A stretch of DNA of 16,251 nt, from positions 1 through 16,251 of the forward strand of contig CAZECM010000064.1 in NCBI GenBank assembly GCA_964510785.1, written 5' to 3'. The number at the start of each line of letters is the position of its first letter. Positions within the stretch are counted from its first letter, which is position 1. Both the position numbers and the translations under genes were made by a program. Under the pieces are notes generated by a model, which saw nothing but the letters and a program-made list of their open reading frames with translations, ran no database searches and was not told the DNA's origin. Shown in pieces: positions 5,311 through 11,705 of this stretch. Source of the stretch: JAAYZM01 sp964510785. GTDB taxonomy: Bacteria; Actinomycetota; Actinomycetes; Actinomycetales; Cellulomonadaceae.

Positions 5311-6084
5311 CTAGATGGCTAGGGCTCGGGCGTGGGCGGCTGCGACCGAGGCGCCGGTGATGGCGCCGAGGATCTCCTCGTGGGTGACGGACTCGGTGGT
5401 GAAGGAGCCGTTGTTGCGGCCGTGGCGGAGGACCTCGATACGGTCCGCGACGGCGCGGACGTCGTTCATGTTGTGGCTGATGAGCACGACGCCGAGCCCG
5501 AGGTCGCGCAGGCGCTCGATGTAGGTGAGGACCTCCGCCGTGTGCGCGACGGAGAGGGCCGACGTCGGCTCGTCGAGCACCACGATCCGCGGGGAGCCGA
5601 TGAGGGTGCGCGCGATCGCCACGGACTGCCGCTGGCCGCCCGAGAGGGTCGACACGGGCGTACGCACCGAAGGGATGCGGCTCGTCAGGTCGCGCAGGAT
5701 CCCTCGCGCCACGTTCTCCATGCGCGAGTCGTCGATCGCCATCCCCGCACGCAGCTCCCGCCCGAGGAAGATGTTCGAGGTCACGTCGAGGTTCTCGCAC
5801 AGCGCGAGGTCCTGGAACACCGTCGCGATGCCGAGCGCGTGGGCGGCCGAGGGGTTGGGGATGCTCACGGCCCCGCCGTCGACCTCCATGAGCCCGGCGT
5901 CCGGGGAGAGCACGCCCGCGATGATCTTCGCGAGCGTCGACTTGCCCGCGGCGTTGTCGCCCACGAGCGCCACGACCTCGTGCGCGTTGACCTCGAAGTC
6001 GACGTCGATCAACGCCTCGACGGCGTTGAACCGCTTCGTGATGCCGTGCAGCGACAGCAGAGGCACCCTTGCCCGTGCACTCAT
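5311..6084 (-). CDS. Single-domain sugar-type ABC transporter ATP-binding protein (FrcA/XylG-like)
   Basis: This 257-residue single nucleotide-binding domain carries Walker A GDNAAGKST (42-50; the usual GDNGAGKST has Ala for the third Gly), Q-loop VFQDLAL (Q91), signature LSGGQ (147-151), Walker B RIVVLDEPTSAL (E172) and H-loop ISHNM (H204). It resembles the ATPase of CUT2-type carbohydrate importers in the short FrcA form rather than the two-domain MmsA form. It would energise sugar import at the inner membrane face, but no permease or binding protein directly adjoins it. The ATG at 6082-6084 has AGGTGAG 5 nt upstream; GTG at 6088-6090 is an alternative start. It lies 58-64 bp downstream of the ROK gene on the same strand, so co-transcription is likely. 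Confidence 0.9.
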   Translation of the reverse strand: MSARARVPLLSLHGITKRFNAVEALIDVDFEVNAHEVVALVGDNAAGKSTLAKIIAGVLSPDAGLMEVDGGAVSIPNPSAAHALGIATVFQDLALCENLDVTSNIFLGRELRAGMAIDDSRMENVARGILRDLTSRIPSVRTPVSTLSGGQRQSVAIARTLIGSPRIVVLDEPTSALSVAHTAEVLTYIERLRDLGLGVVLISHNMNDVRAVADRIEVLRHGRNNGSFTTESVTHEEILGAITGASVAAAHARALAI

Positions 6085-6148
6085 CGCCACTCACCTACTC
6101 CCCGTTGGGTACGTGATACCTGCAGTGAAGCCCCCGGACCATAGCGCG

Positions 6149-7327
6149 TCAAGGCGCCCCACCCCCCGTGAACTCGCTCGACTGGATCGCGAGGAGCACC
6201 GCACCGAGCACCTCGGCGCGCTGCCCCAGCTCGGCCGGGACCACCTCGAGCGGGGCGATCTGGTTGAGCAGCACGCGCCGGCGCACCGCCTCGCGCAGCG
6301 GCCCGAGCAGCACCTCGCCCGTCTCGGCGAGCTCACCGCCCACCACGATGCACTGCGGGTTGACCGCCATGCCGAGCCCCGCGACGACGGCACCGATCTG
6401 GGCCCCGGCGTCCGCGATGACCTGCTGGCACCCCGGGTCGCCCTCGACGGCGAGCTGGATCACGTCCCGCAGCGCGACACTGCCGAGGTTGGTCCGCAAC
6501 GGCTCGATGAGCGCCTGGGCCCCCACGATCGTGTCGAGGCAGCCGCGAGAACCACAGCGGCAGATGTCGCCCGCCGGGTCCACCTGGACGTGCCCGATCT
6601 CCCCCGCCGTGCCCGCGAAGCCGCGGTGCACCCGCCCCGCGATGACGATGCCGGCACCGATCCCGTGCGAGGCGCGCACGAAGATCGAGTCCCGGTACTC
6701 GCGCGAGGCGCCGAGCACGGACTCCGCGAGAGCCCCGAGGTTCGCGTCGTTGTCCACGAACACCGGGCGGCCGAGCCGCTTGTGCAGCACGTGCCCGAGG
6801 TGCACCTCGTCCCAGCCGCGCATGGTGCCGCGCACCGAGACCATGCCCGTGCTCGCGTCGACGGGCGCCGGCACGCCGACGCCGATCGCGATGACGTCCT
6901 GGAGCCCGGAGCCGACCCGTTCGAGCATGTCGACCGCGAGCAGCGCGGCCCGGTCGAGGCACGTGTCGACCCGGTGGTCGGGCGGGAGCGGCAGCGTCTG
7001 CTCGGCGACGACGTCGTAGGCGAAGTCGCTCAGCACGATCCGCATGTGGCGGTGCCCGATCTGGACGCCGATCGCGAGACCGACCTGCTTCGCGAGGGTG
7101 ACGAGCTGGGCCCGGCGCCCGCTGCGCGTCGTCGTCGTCGTCTCCACGACGCCCGCGGCCAAGAGCTCGCGCACGAGGGTCGACACGGTCGCCGTGGACA
7201 GCCCCGTCGCCGCGGCGAGCTCGACCTGGGTGAGCCCGCCGTAGCGCCGGACCGTCTCCACGACGAGGGCCCGGTTCGCCTCCCGCAACGAGGACAGCGA
7301 GCCGGATGCCGCTGCACGCCCAGTCAC
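6149..7327 (-). CDS. ROK-family transcriptional regulator (NagC/Mlc/XylR type)
   Basis: This 392-residue protein has an N-terminal winged helix 'LTQVELAAATGLSTATVSTL' (about 32-51) joined to a ROK sugar-kinase-like domain: 'DNDANLGALAE' (192-202), 'HGIGAGIVI' (221-229), and the zinc motif GEIGH...CRCGSRGCLD with likely ligands H246, C256, C258 and C263. This is the architecture of sugar-responsive repressors. Its place between the ChvE-MmsAB genes and a sugar-type ATPase suggests that it controls one or both; the inducer is not deducible. The GTG start (7325-7327) lacks a Shine-Dalgarno, and TAGGCT (7334-7339) ends 6 nt upstream, which suggests a leaderless message from its own promoter inside the 45-bp gap after mmsB. 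Confidence 0.92.
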   Translation of the reverse strand: MTGRAAASGSLSSLREANRALVVETVRRYGGLTQVELAAATGLSTATVSTLVRELLAAGVVETTTTTRSGRRAQLVTLAKQVGLAIGVQIGHRHMRIVLSDFAYDVVAEQTLPLPPDHRVDTCLDRAALLAVDMLERVGSGLQDVIAIGVGVPAPVDASTGMVSVRGTMRGWDEVHLGHVLHKRLGRPVFVDNDANLGALAESVLGASREYRDSIFVRASHGIGAGIVIAGRVHRGFAGTAGEIGHVQVDPAGDICRCGSRGCLDTIVGAQALIEPLRTNLGSVALRDVIQLAVEGDPGCQQVIADAGAQIGAVVAGLGMAVNPQCIVVGGELAETGEVLLGPLREAVRRRVLLNQIAPLEVVPAELGQRAEVLGAVLLAIQSSEFTGGGAP

Positions 7328-7333
7328 GCGGTC

Positions 7334-7339
7334 AGCCTA
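7334..7339 (-). promoter_or_regulatory. Candidate -10 for a leaderless ROK transcript
   Basis: TAGGCT (TAnnnT) on the minus strand is followed by exactly 6 nt and the GTG start, the same spacing as at arsR. A -35 is poor (TTCCGC at 17 bp). The call rests mainly on the absent ribosome site and the spacing. Confidence 0.4.
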
Positions 7340-7372
7340 GCCACGGCCCGTCGCCGCGGAAGCGCGCCGCAG

Positions 7373-8593
7373 CTATCTCCCCCCGGCGCGTCGCTTGTTG
7401 ATGAGGTCGAACGCGACGGCGGCGAGCAGCACGAGGCCCTTGATCGCCTGCTGCCACGCGGAGTCGACGGCCATGATCGACAGGCCCATGTTGAGCACGC
7501 CCATGATGAGCGCGCCGACGATGGCCCCGGAGATCCGACCGATGCCACCGGTGACGGCGGCCCCACCGATGAAGCACGCGGCGATCGCATCGAGCTCGAA
7601 CATGGTCCCCGCGGCGGCCACACCGGCGCCGGCGCGCGAGGTGGTCACGATCGCGGCGATCGAGGCGAGCATCCCCATGTGGACGAAGATCCAGAAGTCG
7701 ACCCGACGGGTGTTGACGCCCGACAGCCCCGCGGCGAGCCGGTTGCCGCCGATCGCGTAGATGTGCCGTCCGAACACCGTGCGGCCCATGACGAAGCTGT
7801 AGGTGACCACGAGGACGCCGATGATGATGAGCACGATCGGCGTGCCGCCCGCCGAGAGCGACAGCACCACCGCGAGCGCGGCGATGCTCGCGGCGATGAT
7901 CCCGACCTTCGCGACGAAGATCCCGAGCGGCTCGGTCTGCAGCTCGTGCTTGCGCAGCGAGGCACGGGCGCGGAGCTGCGAGACGAGCATCGCCAGGATC
8001 GCGAGCGCACCGATGGCGAGCGTGACCACGTCGGCCTGGTTCACGAACCCGAGCACCGGGGGCAGCGACCCGTTGGAGATCCGGATGAAGCCCTGCGGCA
8101 GTCCCGCGACGGTCTCGCCCACGAGCACGATCGCGAGACCGCGGAAGAGAAGCATGCCCGCGAGCGTCACGATGAACGCCGGTATCCCGACGTAGGCGAC
8201 CCAGAAGCCCTGCCAGGCCCCGACGAGGAGCCCGACGGCGATCCCGATGAGGCATGCGACCGGCCAGCCCAGCTCGAGGTCGCGCATCGCGAGCGCGACG
8301 ATGCCACCGACGAAGGCTACGACCGAGCCGACGGACAGGTCGATGTGGCCCGCGACGATCACCATGACCATGCCGATCGCGAGGATCATCACGTACGCGT
8401 TCTGCTGGAACAGTGCCGCGACGTTGTTCGAGAGCAGCAGCTTGCCGTCGGTCAGGATCTGAAACAGGATCACGATGGCGATGAGCGCCCCGAAGATGCC
8501 GTACTGGCGCATGTTTCCGCTCACCGCGCCGAAGCGACGGGTCAGCCGCTCCCGCGGCGGCTCGGTCGGCTGGAGGATGGTCTCGGTGGTCAT
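7373..8593 (-). CDS. mmsB: Multiple-monosaccharide ABC transporter permease (MmsB/GguB)
   Basis: This 406-residue polytopic membrane protein has about ten hydrophobic helices in the BPD_transp_2 (CUT2) pattern: 'YVMILAIGMVMVIVAGHIDL' then 'SVGSVVAFVGGIVAL' (about 67-101), 'GIPAFIVTLAGMLLFRGLAI' (about 135-154), a charged cytoplasmic stretch 'QLRARASLRKHELQTEP', and 'FGRHIYAIGGNRLAAGLSG' then 'VNTRRVDFW' near the coupling region. The extended middle part and the ~400-residue length match the GguB/MmsB subgroup rather than the ~330-residue RbsC. The ATG (8591-8593) overlaps the mmsA stop by 4 bp (ATGA), so translation is coupled. It forms the channel for sugar delivered by ChvE. Confidence 0.93.
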   Translation of the reverse strand: MTTETILQPTEPPRERLTRRFGAVSGNMRQYGIFGALIAIVILFQILTDGKLLLSNNVAALFQQNAYVMILAIGMVMVIVAGHIDLSVGSVVAFVGGIVALAMRDLELGWPVACLIGIAVGLLVGAWQGFWVAYVGIPAFIVTLAGMLLFRGLAIVLVGETVAGLPQGFIRISNGSLPPVLGFVNQADVVTLAIGALAILAMLVSQLRARASLRKHELQTEPLGIFVAKVGIIAASIAALAVVLSLSAGGTPIVLIIIGVLVVTYSFVMGRTVFGRHIYAIGGNRLAAGLSGVNTRRVDFWIFVHMGMLASIAAIVTTSRAGAGVAAAGTMFELDAIAACFIGGAAVTGGIGRISGAIVGALIMGVLNMGLSIMAVDSAWQQAIKGLVLLAAVAFDLINKRRAGGR

Positions 8594-10143
8594 CGCGTGG
8601 CCCCGTCCTTCTTGCTCGTGTCCATCGTCATGAAGTGCATGAGGTGCTCCTGGGTGGCATTCTCGCGCGCTACCTCACCCGTGAGGCGGCCTTCGCTGAT
8701 CGCATAGATGCGGTCGCAGATCCCGATGAGCTCGGGGAGCTCGGAGGAGATGACGATGACGCCCTTGCCCTCGTCCGCGATCCGGTTGATGGTCTGGTAG
8801 ATCTCGTACTTCGCGCCGACGTCGATGCCGCGCGTCGGCTCGTCGAGGATGAGCACGTCCGGGTCGGCGTAGATCCACTTGCTCAGCACGACCTTCTGCT
8901 GGTTGCCGCCCGAGAGCTTGCCGACGAGCGCCTCGACGTTCGGGGTCTTGATGCCGAGCTCCTTGCGGAACCGTTCGGCGACCTGCGCCTCCGCGTTGTG
9001 GTTGACGACGCCTCGCCGGGAGAGCTTGTCGAGGGCAGCACCCGAGACGTTGCGCCGGATCGAGTCGATGAGGTTGAGACCGTAGCGCTTGCGGTCCTCC
9101 GTCGCGTAGGCGACGCCGTGCCGGATGGCGTGGCCCACGGTGCGCAGCTCGACCTGCTTGCCGTCCTTGAACACCCGGCCGCTGATGCGCGTGCCGTAGG
9201 AGCGGCCGAAGACGCTCATGGCGAGCTCGGTGCGGCCGGCACCCATGAGGCCGGCGAGCCCCACGATCTCGCCGCGGCGGACGTTGAGGCTCACGCCGTC
9301 GACGACCTTGCGCTCCTGGTCGATCGGGTGGTGCACGGTCCAGTCCTCGATCCGCAGCACCTCCTCGCCGATCGACGACGTGTGCGCGGGAAACCGGTTC
9401 TCGAGCGGGCGGCCGACCATGGCCCGGATGATGTGCTCCTGGGAGACCTTGCCCTCGCGCATGTCGAGCGTCTCGATCGTGAGCCCGTCACGGATGACCG
9501 TCGTGGTGTCCGCGATCGCCTCGATCTCGCCGAGCTTGTGGCTGATGATGATGCACGTGATGCCTTGGCCCTGCAGGGACCGGATGAGGTCGAGCAGGTG
9601 GGCGGAGTCCTCGTCGTTCAGCGCGGCCGTCGGCTCGTCGAGGATGAGGAGCTTGACGCGCTTGGACAGCGCCTTGGCGATCTCCACGAGCTGCTGCTTG
9701 CCGACGCCGATGTCCTTGACCTTCGTGTCGGGGCTCTCGGTGAGCCCCACCCGGGCGAGCAGCTTGGCGGCCTCCGCGTTCGTGCGGTGCCAGTCGATGA
9801 CGCCGCGCGAGGCCTGCTCGTTGCCGAGGAAGATGTTCTCCGCGATCGACAGGAACGGCGAGAGCGCGAGCTCCTGGTGGATGATGACGATGCCGAGATC
9901 CTCGGAGTCCCGGATGTTGCGGAACTCGACGGGCTCGGCCTCGAAGAGGATGTCGCCCTCGTAGGTCCCGTGGGGATACACCCCGGACAGAACCTTCATG
10001 AGGGTCGACTTGCCGGCGCCGTTCTCGCCGCAGATGGCGTGCACCTCGCCTCGGTTCACGCTCAGCGTGACGTCCTTGAGGGCGACGACGCCGGGGAAGC
10101 GCTTGGTGATGTCCCGCATCTCAAGGATGTGGCCGTGCTCCAT
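8590..10143 (-). CDS. mmsA: Multiple-monosaccharide ABC transporter ATPase, two NBDs (MmsA/GguA)
   Basis: This 517-residue protein holds two fused ATPase domains. The first has Walker A GENGAGKST (39-47), HQELALSPFLSIAENIFLG around the Q-loop, the atypical signature GVGKQQLVEIAKAL and Walker B LLILDEPTAAL. The second has the degenerate Walker A GLMGAGRTE, a full LSGGNQQKV signature and VLILDEPTRGID. This asymmetry is normal for the RbsA/XylG/MmsA family. The longer open frame continues upstream, but ATG 10141-10143 (MEHGHILEMRDITKRFPGV) has GAGGAA 4-5 nt before it and matches family starts. It overlaps mmsB by 4 bp and follows chvE after 124 bp that contain a strong hairpin. Confidence 0.94.
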   Translation of the reverse strand: MEHGHILEMRDITKRFPGVVALKDVTLSVNRGEVHAICGENGAGKSTLMKVLSGVYPHGTYEGDILFEAEPVEFRNIRDSEDLGIVIIHQELALSPFLSIAENIFLGNEQASRGVIDWHRTNAEAAKLLARVGLTESPDTKVKDIGVGKQQLVEIAKALSKRVKLLILDEPTAALNDEDSAHLLDLIRSLQGQGITCIIISHKLGEIEAIADTTTVIRDGLTIETLDMREGKVSQEHIIRAMVGRPLENRFPAHTSSIGEEVLRIEDWTVHHPIDQERKVVDGVSLNVRRGEIVGLAGLMGAGRTELAMSVFGRSYGTRISGRVFKDGKQVELRTVGHAIRHGVAYATEDRKRYGLNLIDSIRRNVSGAALDKLSRRGVVNHNAEAQVAERFRKELGIKTPNVEALVGKLSGGNQQKVVLSKWIYADPDVLILDEPTRGIDVGAKYEIYQTINRIADEGKGVIVISSELPELIGICDRIYAISEGRLTGEVARENATQEHLMHFMTMDTSKKDGATR

Positions 10144-10199
10144 GGTTCCTCGCAGCTCTGAGAGGGTCGTTGCGCACTGTAGTACCCGCGGTGCAGCGT

Positions 10200-10235
10200 C
10201 ACCGGCGGGACGGACTCTGGCCCGTCCCGCCGGTG
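10200..10235 (-). terminator. Strong intercistronic hairpin between chvE and mmsA
   Basis: A perfect 14-bp GC-rich stem (10200-10213 with 10222-10235) with an 8-nt loop lies 32 nt after the chvE stop codon. No U-tract follows. In importer operons such hairpins act as partial terminators or 3'-end stabilisers, so that the binding protein is made in excess over the membrane components. That role here is inferred from position. Confidence 0.75.
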
Positions 10236-10267
10236 TCGCCGTGATAGCTACCGCGTGGTGCGCAGTG

Positions 10268-11446
10268 TCACAGACCGAGGTCGGCGGCCGAGTAGAACTC
10301 GGAACCGACGAGGATCTCCTCGACCGTGTCGGCAGTGACGACGATCGGGTCGAGCAGGTAGCTCGGGACGACCTTGACACCGTTGTCGTACGTGGTTGTG
10401 TCCGTGACCGTGACCGTGCCGCCGGCGGCGAGCTCACCGATCATGGTCGCGACCCGGTCACCGAGCTCGCGGGTGTCCTTCCACACGGACATCGACTGCT
10501 TGCCCGCGAGGATGTTGAGGACGTTCGCCTGGTCGGCGTCCTGGCCAGTCAGGAGCGGCCAGTCGCCACCCGGGGTGTAGCCGGCACCGTCGAGCGCCTG
10601 GGCGATGCCGAGGGCGAGCGAGTCGTTCGGGGAGAGGACGACGTCGACCTTGTCGCCACCCGCGTAGAACGAGTTCAGGCGGTTCTGCATCTCGGACTGC
10701 GCCGTGTCTGAGCTCCAGCCCTGGATGCCGATCGAGGTCCACTCGTCGTTGCTCTTGGGGGCCTTGCCCGACGGGGTGACGAGCTTGCCCGCGTCGATGT
10801 ACGGCTTGAGGACGTCCCACGCGCCGGAGAAGAAGAACTTGGCGTTGTTGTCGTCCGGCGAGCCGGCGAAGGGCTCGAGGTTGAACGGACCGGCCTGGTT
10901 GTCGAGGTCGAGCTGCTCGACGATGAACTCGCCCTGGAACGTGCCGACGCGCTCGTTGTCGAACGTCGCGTAGTAGTCGACGTTCTCCGTGCCGTTGATG
11001 AGGCGGTCGTAGGCGATGACGACGATGTCGTTGTCCGCAGCGGACTGCAGCACCGGGCCGAGGGCCGTGCCGTCGATCGAGGCCACGACGAGGACGTCGA
11101 CGCCCGCGTTGACCATGTTCTGCAGCTGGGTGATCTGCTGGTCCACCTTGTTGTCGGCGTACTGCAGCGAGGTCTCGATGCCGGCGTCGTTGAGGAGCTT
11201 CTCGAGGTGCGCGCCGTCACGGTTCCAGCGCTCGAGGCTCTTGGTGGGCATCGCGATGCCCACGGAGGAGATCGCGGAGGCCGCGGGGGTCTCCTCCGGC
11301 TCGTCCTCGGGCGCCGACTCGGTGGTCTCGGTGTCGCTCGGGGTGGTCTCGGGGGTGTTGCGCTCGCTGCTGCAGGCGGCGAGGCCACCCACGAGCAGTG
11401 CAGCCGTGGCAAAGCCAGCAGCCGCCTTCTTCAATGTCGAAGACAT
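10268..11446 (-). CDS. chvE: Multiple-monosaccharide-binding lipoprotein (ChvE-type)
   Basis: This 392-residue periplasmic-binding-fold lipoprotein has an N-terminal signal peptide MSSTLKKAAAGFATAALLVG with lipobox LAAC (C25), then a Thr/Glu/Pro-rich tether to about residue 60. The mature fold follows: 'VGIAMPTKSLERWNRDG', 'VLVVASIDGTALGPVL', 'IVVIAYDRLI', 'VDVVLSPNDSLALGIAQAL', 'PLLTGQDADQANVLNILAGK' and 'QSMSVWKDTRELG'. These are typical of ChvE/xylose-binding-like CUT2 receptors. It is anchored outside the membrane and hands sugars such as glucose, galactose, xylose or arabinose to MmsAB; the ligand range is taken from the family. The ATG (11444-11446) has AAGGAG 9 nt upstream. It is the first gene of chvE-mmsA-mmsB. 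Confidence 0.94.
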   Translation of the reverse strand: MSSTLKKAAAGFATAALLVGGLAACSSERNTPETTPSDTETTESAPEDEPEETPAASAISSVGIAMPTKSLERWNRDGAHLEKLLNDAGIETSLQYADNKVDQQITQLQNMVNAGVDVLVVASIDGTALGPVLQSAADNDIVVIAYDRLINGTENVDYYATFDNERVGTFQGEFIVEQLDLDNQAGPFNLEPFAGSPDDNNAKFFFSGAWDVLKPYIDAGKLVTPSGKAPKSNDEWTSIGIQGWSSDTAQSEMQNRLNSFYAGGDKVDVVLSPNDSLALGIAQALDGAGYTPGGDWPLLTGQDADQANVLNILAGKQSMSVWKDTRELGDRVATMIGELAAGGTVTVTDTTTYDNGVKVVPSYLLDPIVVTADTVEEILVGSEFYSAADLGL

Positions 11447-11481
11447 CGTTGTCCGCTCCTTGTTCGCGTGGTCGACGCCGG

Positions 11482-11511
11482 CGGTCGAGGGGCTGCAATG
11501 CCCTTCGACCG
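11482..11511 (-). promoter_or_regulatory. Hairpin in the chvE 5' leader
   Basis: An 11-bp stem with one mismatch (CGGTCGAaGGG/CCCcTCGACCG on the minus strand) and an 8-nt loop lies about 35 nt upstream of the chvE start codon, just before the Shine-Dalgarno region. It might stabilise the leader or modulate translation; no known riboswitch class was recognised. Confidence 0.45.
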
Positions 11512-11563
11512 GCCCGTCGCGCCGCCGTCGGCGCTCTGGGTGACCCGGTCGTCGTGGGTGTCG

Positions 11564-11600
11564 CTTGCATTCAAGGTCCTAACGCAAGGTCGGCGCAAGG
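11564..11600. promoter_or_regulatory. Cluster of CAAGG half-sites upstream of chvE
   Basis: A palindrome CTTG-CATT-CAAG (11564-11575) is followed by CAAGG direct repeats at 11585-11589 and 11596-11600, each preceded by CG, and then by an opposite-facing CTTGCG near 11619. The region lies 120-155 bp upstream of chvE, where an operator for a sugar-responsive regulator would be expected. No clear -35/-10 pair was identified; a weak TTGCGC-N18-TTGAAT lies in the same stretch. Confidence 0.35.
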
Positions 11601-11646
11601 GCCGTTACCAAACCGTGTCTTGCGGGTTCTCCGCGGCCAACGGCCC
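11599..11646. repeat. 8-bp inverted repeat flanking 32 bp, chvE upstream region
   Basis: GGGCCGTT (11599-11606) and AACGGCCC (11639-11646) are perfect inverted copies. They could form a loose stem in the pullulanase 3' transcript or serve as paired protein sites upstream of chvE. The functional reading is speculative. The rest of the 259-bp gap (11447-11705) holds no gene. Confidence 0.4.
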
Positions 11647-11705
11647 GATTTGCCCTGTAGTGCGTTTGTACCTCTAACACAGCGACGTCACGCGAGTGGC
11701 TCACG

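Noticed and set aside
5525..8707. A 1060-codon open frame on the plus strand opposite the ABC ATPase, ROK and permease genes
   Set aside because: It is an antisense frame kept open by high GC. Its translation is Arg/Asp/Glu/His-rich low complexity with no domain, while the minus strand carries well-recognised proteins.
9700..10030. First ATPase domain of MmsA seems to lack a canonical LSGGQ signature
   Set aside because: The GVGKQQLVEIAKAL variant is normal for the RbsA/XylG/MmsA two-domain family, so it is not an anomaly.
10174..10193. A GTAGTACCCGCGG stretch resembling part of the 74-bp element
   Set aside because: Only a short run matches. The arm order and the inverted partner are missing, so it is treated as chance.
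10144..10437. Upstream extension of the mmsA frame by ~98 codons
   Set aside because: It would overlap the chvE 3' end and read through the intercistronic hairpin with Ser/Arg/Thr-rich sequence. ATG 10143 has a ribosome site and the family-typical N-terminus.
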